15,556 nucleotides of DNA from Scybalocola_A sp900557175 (GTDB lineage Bacteria; Bacillota; Clostridia; Lachnospirales; Lachnospiraceae): assembly GCA_937890745.1 (NCBI GenBank), contig CALADH010000080.1, forward strand, positions 1 through 15,556, in the 5' to 3' direction. Each line of letters begins with the position of its first letter. Position 1 is the stretch's first letter. Below are positions 1 through 9,700 of the stretch, piece after piece. Both the position numbers and the translations under genes were made by a program. A model generated the notes under the pieces. It was not told the origin of the DNA, made no database searches, and saw only the letters and a program-made list of their open reading frames with translations.

Positions 1-104
1 ATCGCTTTGTCGTATGCCGGCGTATCCATCTCTCCAAGCTCAAAGCTATATAACAGTTCTCTGATTTTCCCCTTTTTTACCTTTTCAACCGTAATTTTAT
101 ACAT
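1..104 (-). CDS. partial small protein of unknown function (5' end only)
   Basis: An open frame starts with ATG at 104-102 and runs off the left edge of the window after 34 codons. A GGAGG ribosome site lies a few bases upstream (about 112-116), which is the main reason to believe the start. The peptide begins MYKITVEKVKKGKIREL and is rich in Lys and Glu. I do not recognise a family and see no signal peptide or membrane segment in the visible part. It lies downstream of tRNA-Pro on the same strand with only a weak hairpin between them, so read-through from the tRNA promoter is possible. No function is proposed. Confidence 0.55.
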   Translation of the reverse strand, partial: MYKITVEKVKKGKIRELLYSFELGEMDTPAYDKA

Positions 105-172
105 CTTTCTTCCTCCTTATATAACAAAAATGACTGAATACGGGAATACCGTAAACAGCCATTCATACATCG

Positions 173-247
173 TCGGGGTGACAGGATTCGAACCTGCGAC
201 CTCCTGATCCCAAATCAGGCGCTCTAGCCAAGCTGAGCCACACCCCG
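173..247 (-). tRNA. tRNA-Pro, anticodon TGG
   Basis: The minus strand folds into a full 75-nt cloverleaf. The acceptor stem CGGGGTG pairs with CACCCCG and the discriminator base is A. The D arm contains GCTC...GAGC. The anticodon stem CCTGA/TCAGG encloses the loop TTTGGGA, which reads TGG at positions 34-36, and the T loop is TTCGAAT. The CCA end is not encoded: CGA follows the discriminator. The molecule decodes proline CCN codons, mainly CCA and CCG. It has its own promoter just upstream. Confidence 0.97.
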
Positions 248-269
248 CAAGGTCATGCCGACTTCAATT

Positions 270-298
270 ATTCTACACGAACAGACAACATTTGTCAA
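270..298 (-). promoter_or_regulatory. sigma-A promoter of tRNA-Pro
   Basis: On the minus strand a perfect -35 box TTGACA (298-293) is followed by a 17-bp spacer and the -10 box TAGAAT (275-270), 5 of 6 bases to consensus. The tRNA begins 22 bp after the -10, consistent with a short 5' leader removed by RNase P. Confidence 0.9.
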
Positions 299-361
299 CT
301 GTTTTTTAAAAACTTAGCTGAAATTAGCTGAAATTTTTTGGTCTTGCATTTTTGCAGCACA

Positions 362-406
362 CCTTTATTTAAAACAGGCACTCCCTCTTAAAAATAGGGG
401 AGTGCC
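362..406 (-). terminator. rho-independent terminator of the pilus operon
   Basis: On the minus strand a 9-bp perfect stem, GGCACTCCC/GGGAGTGCC (406-398 with 385-377), has a loop of about 12 nt and is followed by TGTTTTAAATAAA. It sits 18 bp after the base pilin stop codon and upstream of the tRNA promoter, so it ends the pilus transcript. The U-run is interrupted, so efficiency may be moderate. Confidence 0.8.
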
Positions 407-424
407 CAAAACAGCCTGACGGCT

Positions 425-1204
425 TTATTTTCCATCATTTTCTTTTTTAGACTTCTTCCATACAATAAGCCCGATGCCAACGGCTGATATAAGTGCCGCC
501 GCTGCCACAATGGCAATAGGCTTATCATCGCCGGTTTTTGCCGGTTTTCCCGGTTTATTATCCGGCGTACCCGGATTGGTTCCCGGCGTCTCTGTTCCGG
601 TTTCTGTCTCAGTTCCGGTCTGCGTTTCTGTCTCGGTTTCTGTCGGAGGCACCGGTTTCTCTCCCTTTGTTTGAGTGACAACATCATAAATCACCATATC
701 ATCCTCAATATAAGGAACGGTCATTAAAAATGGTTCTGTTGTCCCATAGTCATCAAAGCTGTCCTTCTGCACAATAAGGTACACACCCTGAGGAAGTGCT
801 GAAAATATACATTCGCCGTTTTTATCTGTCACACCAGTCTGCACCGGACGGATTTTCCCATTTTCTTCAATAAAAGCGACAAGCTTTCTCGCGCTTTCCC
901 GATGAACTTCTGTGTCACCGAGGTGATTGAAATCTAAGTTAAGACTTTCAAAAGTCTCCTGCACAGTCCATCCCTCAAGATTATTTTCATAAAGCTTCGG
1001 ACTGCCGACCTTATAACAGTACAGGCTCACTAAAGACCGGTCTGTACTGATATCATCAAGACAGACCTGTATGCTGCCTTTTTTATCTGAATCATAAGAC
1101 TGCTGCCCGGCCTGTACAGCTTTGACCGGCTGCGTCTGAAACAATATTCCGTCAGTAAGCAGGCATAAAAGCGACAGCAGACGACATATCTTTTTTATTT
1201 TCAC
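425..1204 (-). CDS. minor (probable base) pilin with atypical PAKTG sorting motif
   Basis: A 259-aa secreted, wall-anchored pilin, inferred to be the base subunit that attaches the fibre to peptidoglycan. A signal peptide (about 1-30) precedes a CnaB/SpaB-like beta domain (about 43-180) with TDKNGECIF...LPQGVYLIVQ and PFLMTVP. This is followed by YDVVTQTK, where Lys180 sits where base pilins often carry the pilin-motif lysine. A Thr/Glu and Pro/Gly stalk (about 183-220) with TETETE repeats then leads to PAKTGDD (221-227), a membrane helix (about 229-249) and a Lys-rich tail. The start is GTG (1204-1202), overlapping the sortase stop by four bases (GTGA), with GGAGG 11 nt upstream, which suggests translational coupling. 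The motif departs from LPXTG in its first two residues. The fold and secretion are clear; the base role rests on size, the stalk and position after the sortase. Confidence 0.85.
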   Translation of the reverse strand: MKIKKICRLLSLLCLLTDGILFQTQPVKAVQAGQQSYDSDKKGSIQVCLDDISTDRSLVSLYCYKVGSPKLYENNLEGWTVQETFESLNLDFNHLGDTEVHRESARKLVAFIEENGKIRPVQTGVTDKNGECIFSALPQGVYLIVQKDSFDDYGTTEPFLMTVPYIEDDMVIYDVVTQTKGEKPVPPTETETETQTGTETETGTETPGTNPGTPDNKPGKPAKTGDDKPIAIVAAAALISAVGIGLIVWKKSKKENDGK

Positions 1205-2088
1205 CTTTTCTCTCGCCTCCCAGTCTTTCTTCTTCGGATGATCATAAGAATTAAAATCACTAAAACAACAGCTGCCACGATGCCGGCTGCAATATATGGC
1301 CTGAAATCATAATGTTCTTCCTGAGCCTGAGGATTATCCTGTAAAAGCCCGACTTCATCATACGGTATTCTTGTTCCCCTGACAAGCAGTCTGTGAGAAT
1401 TAATGGCATATGGCGTACACGTGACAAGCGTCACATGATCTTCCCCCGCAATAATCGCCAGATCTTCAAGCTCGTTTGGCTCAACTGTTTTAATCTGATC
1501 GACCTTATAAGCAAGTGTCTCATCAAGAACATCAATATAAAATACATCACCGATTGCCACAAGATTCAAATCTGTAAACAGTTTCGCACTCGGCAGTCCT
1601 CTGTGCCCTGAAATCACGGCATGTGTTCCCGCACCGCCAATAGGAAGGGATGTCTGCTCCAGATGGCCGATTGCCTTTTGAAGCACATCTTCATCCGTTC
1701 CATGATAAATTGGCAGCGCCACATCAATCGACGGAATCCTGATTGTTCCCATCACACCATTGTTTTGAGGATTAAGCGTCTCATAATAACGGATGCCCGC
1801 CTTTTTCTCTTTGACCTGATTAAACGGATCGACAATAATTTCATCCTTCAGCAAATCTTCATTGTAACGCTGCGCCTGCGCCCTGATTTGTGCAAGCTCC
1901 TCCAAAGACCGGCCGCCAACGGCCTCTTTATAGCCGCTGACAACCTTATCCTGCTGAAATTGATTCATCAGATTACTCGCCGCCGGATAAGTGAGTACCG
2001 CAACGCCGGCAATAAAAATCAATACGATCAAAATATTATAAAGCTTTCTTTTTCTGCGGCCGGATACCGCACGTTTCTTCTGCCTCAC
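1201..2088 (-). CDS. class C (pilin-polymerising) sortase
   Basis: A membrane transpeptidase of 295 aa that would cleave the Thr-Gly bond of LPXTG-type signals and join pilin subunits by lysine isopeptide bonds. An N-terminal membrane helix (about 17-36) is followed by a lid motif Asp-Pro-Phe at 87-89, typical of class C enzymes. The catalytic set is His162 (ISGHRG), Cys224 (TLVTC) and Arg233 (NSHRLLVRG). A second membrane helix (about 266-284) and an Arg-rich tail are also typical of class C. The GTG start (2088-2086) directly follows the backbone pilin TAA with no gap. No good Shine-Dalgarno is visible, so translation probably depends on termination of the pilin. It is the only sortase in the cluster, and anchoring of the finished pilus would need a housekeeping sortase elsewhere. 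Family assignment is secure; the exact gene name is not. Confidence 0.95.
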   Translation of the reverse strand: MRQKKRAVSGRRKRKLYNILIVLIFIAGVAVLTYPAASNLMNQFQQDKVVSGYKEAVGGRSLEELAQIRAQAQRYNEDLLKDEIIVDPFNQVKEKKAGIRYYETLNPQNNGVMGTIRIPSIDVALPIYHGTDEDVLQKAIGHLEQTSLPIGGAGTHAVISGHRGLPSAKLFTDLNLVAIGDVFYIDVLDETLAYKVDQIKTVEPNELEDLAIIAGEDHVTLVTCTPYAINSHRLLVRGTRIPYDEVGLLQDNPQAQEEHYDFRPYIAAGIVAAVVLVILILMIIRRRKTGRREKR

Positions 2089-3711
2089 TTAGTCTGCTTT
2101 CTTTCTTGAACGGATAAATAATACAACTGCAGCCCCAATCAGCAGCACACCGCCGATTGTGAAAATATATGTACCCATACCGCCTGTTGTAGGAAGTGTG
2201 AAGCCTTTCGTGTTTTGAACGTCAAATTCTGCGATAGAGCCATTTGTTAATGTTAATGTACCATCAGTACCATTGCCGGAAACTGTATACGTAAATACCG
2301 CATCAGGCCCTGCCTCAGTTACTGTCTCAGGCAGCGTCACATTAACAACAACTTTAATCGGATCTTTTAATGCAATATAGCCTGTCGGCGCCTTTGTCTC
2401 TTTAATCCAGTATGTCCCTGCACCAAGACCTTCAAATCTTACAACACCATTGTTATCTGTTGTTGCTGTTGCAGAAAGTTTTTCATTTCTAGTCTCTGTC
2501 ATATTGCCGTCTGAGTCAACCGTATATGTCACCAGCTCGGCTTTTTTATCACTTGGATTTTTTCCTGTGCCGTCATCTTCATAAACCGTAAACTCAGCAC
2601 CTGCAAGAAGTTTGCTATTATCGCCTGCGTCCTTCTTCGTAATTTTTAAGCCGCCCGCATAATTCCGTGTAAAATCTTTAGTTCCTATCGTTTCTGTACT
2701 TTTGTCTTCACCGAATGTTGCATATACCTCATTCTCATTTCCTTCTGGCGTAAAGTCTGCATCTTTATTAAGCTTGGCTTTATATGTAATCGTTACTGTA
2801 GCCTTATCTTTGACGCTTCTATAATAATTACTTCCATTTTCATTTTTAGAAAAATCAAACGCTAACACTGTCGTACCATCCAGCTTATGAGTAGTTTTTA
2901 AATCATAGCCCTTTGTATTCAGCGGTGTATCTCCTGCAGTGACAGTTACAGACTTATCAACCAAAGTCAGTCCTTTGCTCATTGTATCAGTCACTTTAAA
3001 TACAACATTTTTATATGTATCATCATAAACCGGAACATCTTGTGTAATTATAAACGTAAACTCTTTTCCAACCTGCTGTGCAAGGGAGTCCTTCTGTGTC
3101 TGCTGTGATTCCTCAATCGTCTTTGTTGTCGAAAGCGGCTGATCTTTTAATGTGACAGTCACATCCGGCGTGTACGTGATTGTATCGCTGCCTTCAGCTT
3201 TCGAAGCCGCCGACGGAACAGCTACAAGAATCGGCTTTGTCTGCTTTGTCCCCTGCGTAATTGTTGTCTCAAGCACTAAATAATAACCGGCGTTAAGTGT
3301 TATATGTTGATTGATTGCCATTGTTTGATTTGCTGCAATAGACTTCGTTTTTACATGATTTTCAAGTTCTGATGCAAGCTTGTCAATATCACCAGTAATA
3401 TTATAATCTCCTTCTATTCCGCTGGCATAGGAAGCCACCGTTGTCACCGGATATTTTTCATTAAAGCTAACAAAATTTGCAGTATACGTATATTCATACA
3501 CATCCTGTCCGGCCACTTCTTTGGCATCCATAATCTTGTAAACACTAAACTTAGAATCAGCCTTTGCGCCAGCCTGCCCCTCCGTTAATGTTAATGTTCC
3601 CTCCGTCGGTAATGCTTTTGCTTCTGCCGCGCTTACATTGACAACCATCATGGATGCCATAAGCATACATACCATTAAAAATGAAACTAGTTTTTGAATT
3701 TTCTTTTTCAT
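2089..3711 (-). CDS. major (backbone) pilin, LPTTG-anchored, isopeptide-domain protein
   Basis: The 540-aa shaft subunit of a sortase-assembled pilus. A signal peptide (about 1-29) is followed by an N-terminal domain (about 36-185). TPDVTVTLKDQP then places Lys189 where backbone pilins carry the pilin-motif lysine (usually YPKN), so Lys189 is the predicted polymerisation site. A middle fimbrial-isopeptide domain (about 195-345, with ENEVY near 326-330) and a C-terminal CnaB domain (about 353-503) follow. In the last domain Lys359, Glu438 in the E-box WIKETKAPTGY, and Asn500 form the expected isopeptide triad. LPTTG lies at 506-510, then a membrane helix and RSRKKAD. The start is ATG with a GGGAG site about 5-6 nt upstream, 18 bp after the adhesin stop. 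The pilin-motif Tyr-Pro is replaced by Thr-Leu. The family is very clear; individual bond residues are inferred by pattern. Confidence 0.95.
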   Translation of the reverse strand: MKKKIQKLVSFLMVCMLMASMMVVNVSAAEAKALPTEGTLTLTEGQAGAKADSKFSVYKIMDAKEVAGQDVYEYTYTANFVSFNEKYPVTTVASYASGIEGDYNITGDIDKLASELENHVKTKSIAANQTMAINQHITLNAGYYLVLETTITQGTKQTKPILVAVPSAASKAEGSDTITYTPDVTVTLKDQPLSTTKTIEESQQTQKDSLAQQVGKEFTFIITQDVPVYDDTYKNVVFKVTDTMSKGLTLVDKSVTVTAGDTPLNTKGYDLKTTHKLDGTTVLAFDFSKNENGSNYYRSVKDKATVTITYKAKLNKDADFTPEGNENEVYATFGEDKSTETIGTKDFTRNYAGGLKITKKDAGDNSKLLAGAEFTVYEDDGTGKNPSDKKAELVTYTVDSDGNMTETRNEKLSATATTDNNGVVRFEGLGAGTYWIKETKAPTGYIALKDPIKVVVNVTLPETVTEAGPDAVFTYTVSGNGTDGTLTLTNGSIAEFDVQNTKGFTLPTTGGMGTYIFTIGGVLLIGAAVVLFIRSRKKAD

Positions 3712-3729
3712 ATAGTCTCCCTGCCTTTC

Positions 3730-6700
3730 TTATTTTCTGCGGCGATGGTGTGTCCGCCGCAAAGCTTTGACTTTGTTTATATACAAAAGTGCTGCCGCCA
3801 TACAAAGTGCTAAGCCCACAATTGTAAACATCACTATACCTCTGCCGCCTGTCGTTGGAATATGCAGGCCTTTTTCATTAAAAATTTTTACTGTAATCAG
3901 CTTTTTAGACGCATCATAAGTTAAATCGCCCTGATGCTGCTCTGCCTGTTTTGCAAATTCCGCATCATTAATCGTAACCTCAATCGGTTTGTTCATTGGC
4001 ACATAACCTGACGGTGCCTTTGTCTCCGTAATCCGATATGTGCCATAAGGAAGCTTTTGAAACTCAATCGTTCCTGTCGCCGATGTCGTTGCTATTTTTT
4101 CTTTAAAAGTCTGATCGACCTTCCATGTTGTCTTATCTGTATTGTCTGTTTCTTCAATAAGACGTTCGAGCTTAAACTCCGCACCTTCAAGACGCTTATT
4201 TGTATCTTCTTTGGCAAACTTTTCAATCGTGATATTACCGAAATCAATCTTGTTTGTCATGGAAATTGTAACCGTATTAATGCCCTGAGGCTGCTGCGGT
4301 TCGCCGTAAGTCACCTCATAACCGCTGATTGGGCTTCCCGACGAAGCACTCTGTCCGCTCTCCGTTACATCTTCCCATGCTCCATTGCCGTTTGAAATAT
4401 AAATCTGTTCGTCCGCAAGCTTATAATAATACGGATTGCCCGATGCATCCTCTAATTTCAGATTTTCCACAGATTTACGCCATGCCATATTTTCGGTCAG
4501 CTCAATATAACACTCATCCTCCTTGCACTGATGGTTTTCGTCTTCCAGTCCTTTGTAGCATTTCCATCCGCCTTCAGCATTCTTATCTATAGAAGCAACA
4601 AGCTTCACACGTATCCTTTTCGGACGTATACCGCCGATATTATCGTTATCATCCCATACCTTGACAACATTAATGCCGACAAGCGTGTTTGTTGCCCGAT
4701 ATGTGACGTGAAGCTTTCCATCCTTATCCGGATTACGGATTTCATCATAAGAAACTTCGTAATTTTTCAGTGCACCGTCTTTATCAATTTCCTGAATACG
4801 GTATTCATAGAGCTTGCCTGAATTTTCGTCTTTATATGGAAGCACCGTCTTCGATGTCGTTTTCCAATTTTTTTCAGGTGTCAATACAATATAGGCATTT
4901 TCCCCTTCACCAATCGGATCATCAAAAAAGTCTTTCGTGACATTGTCCCATTGCGCCTCGCTATCATCCTGGAATTTTCGCTGAAGACTGATGTATATCT
5001 CATTAATACCTCTATCCTCATCTGTCAGCCCGTCATTCCAAATTTTTTCAATATCCATATAAAACGGCTCACGCTCATTTGTAAAAGTAATTATCTTGTC
5101 ACTGTCATATGCCGTTCCTGTCACATAAGCCTTTGACCAATCACCTGACGCACCTCCATTTTCAACGGTGCCTGCATTGACAATCCTTACATTTTCATGC
5201 TTTGTATCTTTCTCTGGATGAAGGTCAATTCCGATAAGCTTCGTGCCGTTTGTCGGACGTTCAACAATATAGTAGGTTGTCCCTGCCGGAATGTTATAAA
5301 GCGTTGTAGAGCCACGAACATTTCCATCAGCATCGAAATCAACATGAACCGTTACCGTCTGACGCACATAGCGGTCATTACCGTTGACCGGAGAAAGCTG
5401 CGATTCAAGTCCCATACCGGCAATGTCCACATAGTAAACATCAAACGTATAATCGCCCGGACTAACCGTTACCGACTCTGACTTGTAAAGCTCTTTTTCA
5501 ATCGTCAGCTGGCCATATTTCAATGTATTTTTAACATCCACACTCAGATTCATAGAAACGTTGGATGATATATCCGGATTGATATAACTCCGGTAAACAA
5601 TTGCTTTTTGGTCTTTTTCATTTTCATTTGGCGGATTAATTTTGCCAATATTCGGCCAGTCAGGATCAATATTTTCTATACGTCCATCCGTCACTTCTGT
5701 TCCTGAGACATTCGACAATGGTTTTGCATTTTCATCCGAAATCATATTCAGTGGATTTTGAACACTGGACACATCATCGCGGGTATTGAGTAAATACTTT
5801 CCATCAACTTCCTGTCCATCTTCCATGATTGTCCACTGGGTATCAAAAACTTTAGGATCTACATTCAGCTCTTTTAGGGCAATATAGCTTCCCGTCCTGA
5901 ACTTATCTGTAAATACAGCCTGTTGTCCGTCTGCCAGTGCAAACATACCTTTATCTGTCTGACGCGAAACACCGCTGTCATAACCGCCATCAACCTTATT
6001 TTTGCGGATAAACCATGCATCATCAACCGGTACAAGCGTTCCAGCATCATAGGAGCCATAGTCTGAAATCTTATCGTCAGTAACACTGAAGCCACCGGAC
6101 TGCACTTCATTTTTCGCCTCAAAAAATGCTATTGATGATATTTCATAAGAAACGCTGTCTTCCGGGTTTGTCCGGCGGATGCCGATCATCATTTGTGCCA
6201 CATTCGCCCAGTCAAACGCACTTGAACCTGTCATCTGTCTGAAATCCACACGGATAATCGAGGCTTCATCCGTCACAAATGAATTGGTTTCACCGTCATA
6301 ACCGATTGTGTTCGCATAACCGCCAACACGATTTCCTTTTGTATCTTTAAATGACAGATAAAGATTCCTTGCACTTGAATCACTTGCGCCCTTATTTTTC
6401 ATTTCCAATCTCAAATAGGACATGTTCGTAAGATTCATCGTCTGTTCCGGCTGAATTTTTAAAAGCTTCGCCTCATCCGGCTCAGCGCCCGAAACAATTG
6501 ATTGTTGTTCAATCTGCTTCGGATGATTTCCGGTAATACTTCCCGCACCGTTTTCAAACGAAAAAACGACATTGGAATTTTCAGAATCATAAATTTTCTG
6601 TCCGGCGCCCGGCTTCATATATCCCGCCGATTCTTCAACCGGAAGCGCCCCCTCACTTGTGACAAGGTTTTGAATCTCAAAATTGAAACCACCCATATTT

Positions 6701-9700
6701 TGAAGAAGGTGTGCAAAAATATTTTCTGCATCCGCCGTCTGCTGACTCGTCACATCTACCGTCTTTTCGACAGCAAACGTACTCTCACGCGGGAAATTAA
6801 ACGAAATCTTTAAGTTGGATTCATACAATCCGCGCTCCAAATAAAACATTGTCAGCGTATGCGATGCCCCCGGCTCTCTAAGTTTTTCAACAAGCTCAGC
6901 AGGAAGATTTCCTGTTTTAAAAACCCTTCCTTTTCCCTCATAAGTAGCGCCCGATTTAATCGCCTGCCATATCGTATATGTCCCCTCTTTAAAGTTAATC
7001 TCACCGCGCACGGCATCATGGATACCGCCCAAATCTACAACTAAAATACCGTCCACGTAGATCCACGCATCATCGTCACCCTGAAATTCAAACCGGATCG
7101 GTTCATCTTTATTCGTGTATTCATTATATATTTCAGCATTATCCGTCAGCGCAAAATCAATATTAAACTGCGCGCCAAACATATAGTTCATTTTCTGCTT
7201 ATTATTAGTAACGTGGCCACCTTCCATGATAGATGCATCATAACTGCTGAATGGGAAAAATGAAAATTTTCCATTAGAATCATTACCATATTTGATAGGC
7301 TGATTTGTTCTTTTCATAAAATAGCCGTCGTCCACATTGTAGGACATTCTGAGTGCATCATCGGCATCACCGCTGTTATATACCCAATAACCTTTTGTTC
7401 TTGAGCCATCCGCCTCGTCCTTTGTAAACGGAAACTGTACATTTTTATAAATATTTCCGACGGCTGTTCCAAGAGCGTTGTTTCCACGCAAAAAGTCTTC
7501 ATTAAAAAACGGCATTTCCACACCCGGAAAATTTTCTGATGAACCGGTTGTAATTATTCCATTCTGCAATTGACTGTCTGCAAGGCCTAAAACCGGTCCG
7601 CCGTCTCCTTCCGTCCAATTATTGGCACCTTTATTTCCCTGCCATTTGTTTTGCGACGTTCCTACATCACCAGTCATATAAATGGCATTAAATTTATTTT
7701 GAATATCCGAAGAATAATTTTTAAACGCATCTTTATAATACTGTTCAGCAGCCGCATTAAACATTTCGCCTTGCTTTTTATACGTTGGATCATCTACTTT
7801 CGGTACTTCCGTAAGTTTTGTACCACTCATTTCCCATGTAGAGTAATAATCATAAAATGTACTTGTGCCGTAAAAGACATTTTCTTCCCGCACAAAAGTA
7901 TCTTCCGGAATATCAATACTCTCATCACCGGATGTATCTGTCGAATAAACGCTTCGCCAGTAGCCTATGATTCCTGTCGGATCAGTTTCTGATTCAGGCG
8001 GTGTCTCTGACGCACTTCCCACCTGATAAGCATAATAACACGGCATACCGAACTTCGTGCTTATTTCCTCCCATTTGGAATAGTAATAAGTTTTACCGTT
8101 ATCTTTTGTGCCTTTAAACTGTATTGATGTATACTGACTAGGGACATTCATACTAAACAGACGTTTTTTATTATAAAGCTGGTCAGAACCATTGACACCG
8201 GATAATACCACTTCGATAATCTTCCCGCTATTATCTTTTAAACGTGCACGAACTATATCATAAGGAACCTTCTCCATCTCATTGTTATAGAAAAAAATGG
8301 TTCTTTTATCGCCCGGATTTGCCTTAAAATGTGTCCACATCTGTCCGTTAAATTCCCACACGTTATCAAGATTCAGGCAGTTTCTGCCGCTTCTTGGCAC
8401 AAACGTAAATTTGTATGTATATTCCTTAGGAATAGAAACGCCGTCTTTCTTTGTCGTAAATGTCAGCGTCAGTATGGACTGCTCTGTTGCCCCGCTATTG
8501 TACGGAAACTGAAAGTAAACGAAATTTTCCTGCGTCAGTCTGTCTGAAATTTTATAGCCTTTAACAGCATCATATTGTGCGCCCTCAATCATTCCTTCTT
8601 TCATACCGGCCCAGCGGATCCACAGATCATCAATATCAGCGACAAGGCCATTGCCCGTATAATCTGTCACATCAACATACATTACTTGTGTATCAAGTGA
8701 ATCATTGGCGCGTGTTGAATGAGCGCCCCAGAATGAAGCATCTTTCTTCTCATTCGTATTTCCCTGTTCAACCAGATTCAAATAAAATGCATCGATATAT
8801 CCGGGTTTATATTTGAAATAACCGCTTTGTGTATCGGCACTGTCATGATTTCCCCTGAAATTATAATGTCTTTCAAGTTTTCCGCCGTTACCGACATCAT
8901 CCCGTCCAACAAGCTGAAAAGCGATTTCTTCATATAAATCAACATTCTCTGGGAACGGCGCAGAATAAAATCCATTCCGCCGCTCATACATTGTATAGGC
9001 TTCTCCATCTTTTCCGATAATAGGATCCGGACGTGTATGATCTTTCTTTAAAAAGGCAATATTGACACGCTCTGTCACAGACCTTTGTCCTTCAACCTTT
9101 TCCATATCAATCATATAAACCATGTCGCCCGGCTGCACTACAACATTATAGTCATCACCCGGTTGCCATGAAGCATTAATGCTGTATGTCTGTACCGACG
9201 TCTCCGGCTCATAATCAGGATCCTGTCCCCAGTACGATGGATTTTCTCCCATATCGTAATAATATGTATTATTTTCATCACTGATAAACGATACAGCTTT
9301 AACCTCCGGCGCGCTTTCCATACCATAAATATTATAGGCTGTTCCATCCAAAAGATTTTCGCTGCCTGCTATACGAAAAGCAACACTTGAATAATCGCCC
9401 GACGGAATTGTCACCTCATAAACGCCTCTGTCACCACGGCGCATCGTCTGGACATAAGGCACACCGCTGCCGCCGTCAAATACAGCTTCAATATCACCAA
9501 TGTCATCCGTTTCCCAGTAAAGATTAACAAACTTAAGTTCCTGTCCGCCAAGACTGCCGTCTGACGGCACATTATTCATCTCAACCGCTGTCGTTTCATT
9601 CCCGGCAGCTTCCATTGCCGAAGACTCACTTTCATCGGACTCGCTCTTTGCAGAGTCACCCTCTATTGTTTCTGTTTCGGTCGATTCACTCTCTGCTGCA

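Noticed and set aside
126..153. Terminator after tRNA-Pro
   Set aside because: The 5-bp hairpin (tacgg/ccgta) is 8 nt away from a short T-run, too weak and too far to call.
7..207. Plus-strand open frame ending GVTGFEPATS
   Set aside because: Its end is the antisense translation of tRNA-Pro, a classic false annotation. It also runs across the minus-strand partial gene that has a proper ribosome site.
4057..8816. Several plus-strand open frames of 60-115 codons opposite the adhesin
   Set aside because: They are shadows of a long conserved coding frame and have no ribosome sites or recognisable products.
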